Origin: Ectobacillus sp048976805
GTDB taxonomy: Bacteria; Bacillota; Bacilli; Bacillales; Bacillaceae_G
Direction: 5' to 3'
Length of the DNA stretch: 54,571 nucleotides
NCBI GenBank assembly: GCA_048976805.1
Contig: JBHGUR010000051.1
Location: 1-54,571, forward strand
The translations under genes and the position numbers were made by a program. Below, one piece after another: positions 49,531 through 54,571 of this stretch (position 1 is the first letter of the stretch; each line of letters opens with the position of its first letter). Below the pieces are notes generated by a model. That model saw nothing but the letters and a program-made list of their open reading frames with translations, was not told where the DNA came from and did no database searches.

Positions 49531-50358
49531 TTAATCTGTGGTTTGACTGGAAATGACTCCCTCATTGATTAATTCGTCCAATGTATATTCTACAACGCGC
49601 TCTTTATCTAAAAGTTCCACTTGAATTAACCGTTCTAATATATTTAACCCTACTACACGTCCCATGCCATTTGGCGTTCGGATTTTTTGGTCTAAATCCG
49701 GAAGCTGCTCCTTTGCAGCCTCATATTCATCATTTTCATATTTTAAACAACACATCAAGCGTCCGCATAATCCTGAAATTTTGGCAGGATTCAATGAAAG
49801 GTTTTGGTCTTTTGCCATTTTAATTGATACCGGTTCAAAATCCCCAAGAAAAGTGGAACAGCATAGCATACGGCCACATGGGCCAATTCCCCCAAGCATC
49901 TTGGCTTCATCACGTACACCAATTTGCCGGAGTTCAATACGGGTGCGAAAAACTGCCGCTAAATCTTTTACTAATTCACGAAAATCAATCCGTCCATCTG
50001 CCGTAAAGTAAAAAATGACCTTATTGCGATCAAATGTATATTCCACATCAACAAGCTTCATATCAAGCTCATGCTCGATTACCTTTTGTAAGCAAATTTG
50101 GTAAGCTTCTTTTGCAGCCCTCTTATTTTCTTCTACAACCTTGCGGTCATTTTCATTTGCTATGCGGATGACCTTTTTCAACGGCAATACTACGTCATGT
50201 TCACCCACTTGCTTTTTATTCGTGACGACCTTGCCGCATTCAATACCTCTTACCGTTTCGACAATAACAAATTCGCCTGTTGGAATGTCAATTTCATTTG
50301 GGTCGAAGTAATAAATTTTGCCGGCCTTTTTAAATCGAATCCCCACTACATCATACAA
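49531..50358 (-). CDS. ricT: RicT (YaaT), PSP1-domain subunit of the Y-complex
   Basis: With RicA and RicF it forms the Fe-S Y-complex that guides RNase Y and speeds Spo0A phosphorylation. 275 residues: IRFKKAGKIYYFDPNEIDIP at the start, PSP1 core with KMLGGIGPCGRMLCCSTFLG (cysteines about 167-173) and KISGLCGRLMCCLKYEND (about 197-207). Starts 4 bases after holB. Acidic and membrane-free; complex membership is from B. subtilis. Confidence 0.94.
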   Translation of the reverse strand: MYDVVGIRFKKAGKIYYFDPNEIDIPTGEFVIVETVRGIECGKVVTNKKQVGEHDVVLPLKKVIRIANENDRKVVEENKRAAKEAYQICLQKVIEHELDMKLVDVEYTFDRNKVIFYFTADGRIDFRELVKDLAAVFRTRIELRQIGVRDEAKMLGGIGPCGRMLCCSTFLGDFEPVSIKMAKDQNLSLNPAKISGLCGRLMCCLKYENDEYEAAKEQLPDLDQKIRTPNGMGRVVGLNILERLIQVELLDKERVVEYTLDELINEGVISSQTTD

Positions 50359-50362
50359 ATTT

Positions 50363-51346
50363 TTATCCCTCCTGCAAACGCAATACTAGCTGCTCACATA
50401 CAAGCTGTAAGTTTACATTAGCATTGAGCCTATTTTTCGCTTCTAATATATTGGAAAGAGCAGATATAATTCGTTTTTGAGAGTAAGAGAGAGTTTCGAA
50501 AAGGGCTCTTTGATCCTGGAAAATAACCTTTTCATTCTCCCCTAACTGCACATATAGTAAATCCTTATAAATTAGGAGTAACATATCAAAACCGGTTTGG
50601 AGCTTGTCCTTATCTGTAAAATGTTTCATCCACTTCTCTTGCACAAAAAAAAGTGAAGACATGTCCTTCCCCAAGGCTTCACATAATTTTATCACTAAAG
50701 CTCGGGCTTGTGCAAACCATTCATCATTACAAAAGGAAAGCGCTTCTTCAATGTTGTTTGTTAATTGTGAAGCTAAGGCGGCAAATGAGCTAGAAATTCC
50801 TTGCTCTTGCAGCTGCCTTATTAGCAATTCTTTAGAAAGCGGACGAAACGTAAGAACTTGGCACCTTGATAATATCGTGCTTAATATTTGATGGCTATTT
50901 TCCGTTAGCAAAATCGCTACTGTCTCGCTATTAGGCTCTTCCAAAAACTTCAACAAAGTATTGGCAGCCGTTGTTGTCATGCGGTCAGCATGCTCTATAA
51001 TATAAACCTTCTTATTAGATTCAAGGCCTGTCTTAGAAAATTCCTCTTGCAGCTGCTGGATTTGCTGCTTTTTAATAGAAGCTCCATCAGGCTGAACAGC
51101 ATATACATTCGGATGGTTGCCAGACTCAATGCGGCGGCAATTGCTGCAAGTCTGACAAGGCTCAGCATCATTAAGATTCGGGCAAAAAAAACTTTTAGCC
51201 ATTTGCAGAGCCGCTTCCATCTTTCCTGTTCCCTTTGGCCCTTCTACTAAATAAGCGTGGGATACACGCTGTTTTAAAATACTATTTGTCAGCATTTTAA
51301 CGGCAATGGGCTGCATAACAGTTAGCTGTTCCCACGTTTTAGCCAT
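50363..51346 (-). CDS. holB: DNA polymerase III delta' subunit
   Basis: Clamp-loader subunit. 327 residues: SHAYLVEGPKGTGKMEAALQ (P-loop, about 30-49), zinc module CQTCSNCRRIESGNHPN (about 63-79), ADRMTTTAANTLLKFLEEPN (about 120-139) and LSRCQVLTFRPLS (SRC motif, about 162). Between tmk and ricT; yaaQ and yaaR, which stand between tmk and holB in B. subtilis, are absent. Confidence 0.95.
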   Translation of the reverse strand: MAKTWEQLTVMQPIAVKMLTNSILKQRVSHAYLVEGPKGTGKMEAALQMAKSFFCPNLNDAEPCQTCSNCRRIESGNHPNVYAVQPDGASIKKQQIQQLQEEFSKTGLESNKKVYIIEHADRMTTTAANTLLKFLEEPNSETVAILLTENSHQILSTILSRCQVLTFRPLSKELLIRQLQEQGISSSFAALASQLTNNIEEALSFCNDEWFAQARALVIKLCEALGKDMSSLFFVQEKWMKHFTDKDKLQTGFDMLLLIYKDLLYVQLGENEKVIFQDQRALFETLSYSQKRIISALSNILEAKNRLNANVNLQLVCEQLVLRLQEG

Positions 51347-51428
51347 ATGTCATCACTCTCTTATTTCCGATTTCCATTCTATTATAGCAATTTTTAAGGC
51401 TCTGAGGAGATAAACATTCCTTTTCCAA

Positions 51429-52055
51429 TTATTGCAGGTGCTTCCTTAGAACTTGTATAACTTCCGCAAATACTGCTTCTGCAGATTGCTCTGCATGAAC
51501 GGGAACTATTCTTTCGGGAAACATCTCTAACAGCTTTCTATAACCTTCCCTTACTTTATAATGGAATTCCAGCCCCTCTAAATCAAGGCGGTTTACTTCT
51601 CTCCCTGCGTCTTGATAAATTCGCTTAAGTCCGAGGGATGGCTCAATATCCAAATAAAGGGTTAACTCCGGCATACAATCCTCGATGGCAAATTGATTTA
51701 TTTCTAATATATTATCAATGCCCAAGCCCCTTGCATATCCTTGATAGGCTAACGAACTATCAATAAAACGGTCGCATATAACGACATGGCCTTCCTGCAG
51801 TGCAGGTATAACCTTTTCTGCTAAATGCTGCCTTCTTGCCGCTGCATATAGCAATGCCTCTGTGCGTGCATCCATCATAGTATGATTAGGGTTATGTAAA
51901 ATTGCCCGAATCTCTTCGGCAATCGCGATTCCCCCAGGTTCGCGTGTCGCTATTACTTTATACCCTTTCGATTGAAGATAAGGGGCCAGCCTAGTAATTA
52001 ATGTCGACTTTCCAGATCCCTCAGGGCCCTCTATTGTAATAAATAGTCCTTTCAT
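51429..52055 (-). CDS. tmk: thymidylate kinase
   Basis: Phosphorylates dTMP to dTDP. 208 residues: P-loop ITIEGPEGSGKSTLI (about 6-20), TREPGG (about 37), DRFIDSSLAYQGYARGLG (about 95-112) and the lid region around DAGREVNRLD. Starts 9 bases after yaaO, so cotranscribed with it. Confidence 0.96.
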   Translation of the reverse strand: MKGLFITIEGPEGSGKSTLITRLAPYLQSKGYKVIATREPGGIAIAEEIRAILHNPNHTMMDARTEALLYAAARRQHLAEKVIPALQEGHVVICDRFIDSSLAYQGYARGLGIDNILEINQFAIEDCMPELTLYLDIEPSLGLKRIYQDAGREVNRLDLEGLEFHYKVREGYRKLLEMFPERIVPVHAEQSAEAVFAEVIQVLRKHLQ

Positions 52056-52064
52056 AATTTATAA

Positions 52065-53492
52065 TCACCTTTCTGCTTTGTATATTTTGATTTTTCCCTC
52101 TTCGATATTGACGCTTCCTTGAAAGCGCGCCCCGCTTTTTAAAAGGGCTTGAAATTGATTAATATGCTCTCCTGTAATAATTTCTCCTTTCATAATTAGC
52201 GGGATGCCGGGCGGATAAGGAATTGGCATTTCTGCACAAACATATCCTTTCGCCTCATGCATTGGAAGAACAGCAGTTTTATATCGGTCTAATTCCTTAT
52301 ATCCATAAGGAAGGATAGCTTCATGTATCTTATAACTGCCGTCGTATATTTTTACAATGTCCTTTTCCGGGTAATGCTCCAAAGCCCTCTTTATTTTCAA
52401 CGGCGCCTTTGTATACCGCTTCTGCGGTTCTAATGGCAACATAAGAAGGACATTATAGGGGTCAGCCATTTCTGTATATATCCCTTCTTGTTCTAATAGC
52501 TTTTGCAGCTCATAACCGGACAAGGAACATTTTGTTTGAAGAATGATCCTCAACGGATCCTGCATTGGGCTATCTATAACTTTAATTTGCGGTACTGCTC
52601 GTAACTCTTCCTTAATATTATGTAAAAAAGCACTGCTCTCTTCTATCCCCAGATTCTTTAGGTTCGCTAAAGAAAAACGGGCTAAATCAAGGGAGGCCAT
52701 AATTGGATAAGATGGGCTGCTAGATTGAAGCATGCTTAAATATAAAGAAACCTTTTCTGCTTCTACTATCGTGCTATTTATATGTAAATAAGATCCCATC
52801 GTCATTGCAGGAAGTGTCTTATGCGCGGAATGCACTACTATGTCCGCCCCATATTCAATAGCCGATTTTGGAAACGGCGACCCTAAACAAAAATGTGCTC
52901 CGTGCGCTTCATCTACAAGTACAGGAATGCCTTTTTGATGAGCTAAAGCGATAATCTCCTTCAAATTATACGCCATTCCATAATAATTAGGGTGGGTTAA
53001 AATAATTGCTTTTGCTTCAGGATATTTATCTAACGCAGCCTGAACCGTTTCGTATTTTACCCCAACTGAAACATTTGTGCTTTCATCTACGAATGGGCTT
53101 AAAAAAACCGGGCGTACTCCCACTAATTGTAACCCATTTATAATCGATTTATGGCAGTTTCGTTGTACAAGCACTATATCGTTTTCTTTACATACAGCAA
53201 AAACCATAGCTAAGTTTCCTACCGTTGAACCATTTACTAAAAAGCGGCTTCTTTGTACCCCATATAAGTCTGCCAATAAATTTTCTGCCTCTTGAATACA
53301 CCCTGAAGCATCGTGTAAATCATCAAGCCCCGTTAGCTCTGTTACATCTATTTCTAGTACACTACTAAAATGAGATTGTGCTTTTTCGGGAAAATATATT
53401 CCATTCTTATGTCCCGGCACATGAAAAGAAGTAGAGCGCTTGTTTGCATGGCATACTAAAGCATCATATAAGGGTGTTCGATATTGATTCAT
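52065..53492 (-). CDS. yaaO: Orn/Lys/Arg decarboxylase-family PLP enzyme YaaO
   Basis: 475-residue fold-type I enzyme of the group that includes SpeA-type arginine decarboxylase: TSFHVPGHKNGIYFP (about 22), FLVNGSTVGNLAMVFAV (about 79-95), VLVDEAHGAHFCLGS (about 181), PLP lysine in VVHSAHKTLPAMTMGS (about 208), and C-terminal domain with PYPPGIPLIMKGE (about 426). Substrate undefined. Start set at MNQYRTPLYD with AAGGAAG about 7 bases upstream; earlier ATGs add 42 residues unlike the family. Confidence 0.88.
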   Translation of the reverse strand: MNQYRTPLYDALVCHANKRSTSFHVPGHKNGIYFPEKAQSHFSSVLEIDVTELTGLDDLHDASGCIQEAENLLADLYGVQRSRFLVNGSTVGNLAMVFAVCKENDIVLVQRNCHKSIINGLQLVGVRPVFLSPFVDESTNVSVGVKYETVQAALDKYPEAKAIILTHPNYYGMAYNLKEIIALAHQKGIPVLVDEAHGAHFCLGSPFPKSAIEYGADIVVHSAHKTLPAMTMGSYLHINSTIVEAEKVSLYLSMLQSSSPSYPIMASLDLARFSLANLKNLGIEESSAFLHNIKEELRAVPQIKVIDSPMQDPLRIILQTKCSLSGYELQKLLEQEGIYTEMADPYNVLLMLPLEPQKRYTKAPLKIKRALEHYPEKDIVKIYDGSYKIHEAILPYGYKELDRYKTAVLPMHEAKGYVCAEMPIPYPPGIPLIMKGEIITGEHINQFQALLKSGARFQGSVNIEEGKIKIYKAER

Positions 53493-53598
53493 TCCCATCT
53501 TCCTTGCTATATATGTTCTATTTGTTAGTTTTACATATAAAGCGCTTCCATGTATAGTGGGAAGTTCTCTATATAAAAATCCATGCAACACTTTCAAC

Positions 53599-53804
53599 CT
53601 ATATTTATATATATCCAATTTATTATTTGGACATATACATCGCGGCTAAGTAGAACAAATAACACCTTGTACTTGCTTCCTCTCTCTGGTTTTCCGTCGT
53701 ATGGGGCAAGAATAGGTTTTGACCGCTTCTATGCATAGCCGGATGCTCTCTCCCCTTTCAAAAGAAAGGTTTTATGTTCTTTTTTTAACTTGTATTTATA
53801 TAGT
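53599..53804. repeat. element with B-type core upstream of yaaO
   Basis: The core from 53680 to 53760 (GGTTTTCCGTCGTATGGGG, TTTTGACCGCTTCTATGCAT, GATGCTCTCTCCCCTTTC) is almost the same as that at 20540-20650. The ends CTATATTTATA and TTTATATAG resemble those at 10790-11018. No flanking duplication found, so limits are approximate. It occupies the place where xpaC-yaaN lie in B. subtilis. Confidence 0.5.
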
Positions 53805-53850
53805 ATGAAGGTTCGTTGTTGTTAATTCAGCCTACGGCAAAAGCAAAATT

Positions 53851-53882
53851 AGAAAAAAAAATAATAGGCATTACAGCCTATT
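53851..53882 (-). terminator. intrinsic terminator of gin
   Basis: Minus-strand AATAGGC, 6-base loop, GCCTATT, then ATTTTTTTTCT; the stem overlaps the gin stop codon. Confidence 0.88.
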
Positions 53883-54075
53883 GTTGTTTTGGCAATTTAA
53901 TTTTACGAAGTTGTTTTAAGTAAAATAAATATTTTGGATCATCCGTATCTGTTTGAATTATATCTTTTTCGCATTCATCACAAATAAATCCATTATAGAG
54001 ATAAATGCCTGATAATTTTTCCTGTTCACAAACGATGCAAACTTTCACTTCAGTTCCTGTTAAAATAGAGCCCAC
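53878..54075 (-). CDS. csfB: anti-sigma-G factor Gin (CsfB)
   Basis: Small zinc protein that holds sigma-G (and sigma-E in the forespore) inactive until engulfment is complete. 65 residues with CIVCEQEKLSGIYLYNGFIC (split: CIVC about 13-16, CDEC about 32-35) and the conserved end DDPKYLFYLKQLRKIKLP. I choose a GTG start 6 bases after GGAGGTG; an ATG five codons upstream overlaps that ribosome site. Single gene next to the rRNA operon, as in B. subtilis. Confidence 0.9.
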   Translation of the reverse strand: MGSILTGTEVKVCIVCEQEKLSGIYLYNGFICDECEKDIIQTDTDDPKYLFYLKQLRKIKLPKQQ

Positions 54076-54199
54076 TTTCTCCACCTCCATATCTTTATCT
54101 TTAACAATTTTCAGTTATATATACATTTTTCGAATTTTCATTTTTTATAAATGTATGTGCAATTTCAAGCGTTGTGTCTGTCAGCTTCTAATTATCTCA

Positions 54200-54239
54200 G
54201 AAAATAATAAAAGGACTAATCATTTTGATTAGTCCTTTT
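54200..54239 (-). terminator. terminator of the rRNA operon
   Basis: Minus-strand AAAAGGACTAATCA, three-base loop, TGATTAGTCCTTTT, then ATTATTTT, directly after 5S. Confidence 0.93.
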
Positions 54240-54243
54240 ATTA

Positions 54244-54358
54244 CCTGGCAACGTCCTACTCTCGCAGGGGCAAGGCCCCAACTACCATCGGCGCTAAAGA
54301 GCTTAACTTCCGTGTTCGGTATGGGAACGGGTGTGGCCTCTTTGCCATCATCACCAGA
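54244..54358 (-). rRNA. 5S ribosomal RNA
   Basis: About 115 nt; the reverse complement has CACACCCGTTCCCATACCGA, ACACGGAAGTTAAGCTC and the 3' GCGAGAGTAGGACGTTGCCA, typical of Bacillus 5S. Ends are set by analogy and may be off by one or two bases. Substrate of RNase M5 encoded in this window. Confidence 0.95.
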
Positions 54359-54467
54359 TTATATATGAAGGATATTCCTTCAAAACTAGATAACAGCGTG
54401 CATATAATCCAGCTCTGGCAGCTAGAATCTCGATCGTTTCTAGGCGAGCCGTTTCTGCTTTTTGTTT

Positions 54468-54571
54468 TGGTTAAGCCCTCGATCGATTAGTATCCGTCAG
54501 CTCCACGCGTCGCCGCGCTTCCACCCCGGACCTATCAACCTGATCATCTTTCAGGGATCTTACTAGCTTGA
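54468..54571 (-). rRNA. 23S ribosomal RNA, 3' end only (partial)
   Basis: The reverse complement ends ACTAATCGATCGAGGGCTTAACC form and contains CCTGAAAGATGATCAGGTTG, conserved in the 3' part of Bacillus 23S. Only the last 104 or so nucleotides are inside the window. The 23S-5S spacer (54359-54467) holds processing-stem sequence and TAGTTTTGAAGG. Confidence 0.93.

Overview
The window is a chromosomal housekeeping and sporulation segment from an endospore-forming Bacillaceae (Bacillus sensu lato). Almost every gene lies on the minus strand. Read in that direction, the order follows the classic origin-proximal Bacillus map: rRNA operon, gin(csfB), yaaO, tmk, holB, ricT, yabA, yabB, yazA, rsmI, [abrB opposed], metS, tatD, yabE, rnmV, rsmA, yabG, veg, sspF, ispE, purR, ridA, spoVG, glmU, prs, pth, fin, mfd, spoVT, yabM, yabN, yabO, yabP, yabQ, divIC, yabR, tRNA-Met, tRNA-Glu, spoIIE, yabS, yabT, tilS, hprT, ftsH, coaX, hslO, cysK, pabB, pabA, pabC, folP, folB, folK, yazB, dusB, lysS, next rRNA operon. 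I recognise the genes by protein motifs and synteny recalled from Bacillus subtilis; no database was consulted. Genes present in the B. subtilis interval but absent here are xpaC-yaaN, yaaQ-yaaR, ctc and yacD. The exact genus cannot be fixed from the sequence alone.

Layout. Positions 1-77 are the 5' end of a 16S gene on the minus strand, preceded by a two-promoter rrn leader. Positions 385-7724 hold lysS and the folate/p-aminobenzoate operon. Positions 7900-15300 hold cysK, hslO, coaX, ftsH, hprT and tilS. Positions 15300-19900 hold yabT, yabS and spoIIE. Positions 20200-24500 hold two tRNAs, yabR and the division/coat cluster divIC-yabQ-yabP-yabO-yabN. Positions 24500-31600 hold yabM, spoVT, mfd, fin and pth. 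Positions 31600-37000 hold prs, glmU, spoVG, ridA, purR and ispE. Positions 37700-43500 hold sspF, veg, yabG, rsmA, rnmV, yabE and tatD. Positions 43800-54100 hold metS, abrB, rsmI, yazA, yabB, yabA, ricT, holB, tmk, yaaO and gin. The window closes in 5S and the 3' end of 23S. abrB is the only gene on the plus strand.

The genes serve translation (lysS, metS, tRNAs, pth, rRNA/tRNA modification), nucleotide and cofactor supply (prs, tmk, hprT, coaX, folate genes), replication and repair (holB, yabA, mfd), envelope and division (glmU, divIC, yabE, ispE), and above all the sporulation switch. Several stage-specific promoters can be read directly: Spo0A-type sites at spoIIE (21-bp spacer) and abrB (tandem 0A boxes), a sigma-H promoter at spoVG, sigma-G-like promoters at fin and spoVT, and a sigma-K-like promoter at yabG.

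The one non-canonical layer is intergenic. At least six copies of a 119-207 bp, non-coding, GC-rich-cored element carry terminal repeats of the form GGCTCTGTTAAA and are flanked by 8-bp target duplications; related elements have other cores. They sit exactly at the edges of regulatory units: one rebuilt the stop codon of yabE, one starts one base upstream of the fin -35 box, and others abut terminator T-tracts of spoIIE, metS and ftsH. I found no new protein-coding system; the element family and its insertion pattern are the most interesting content.
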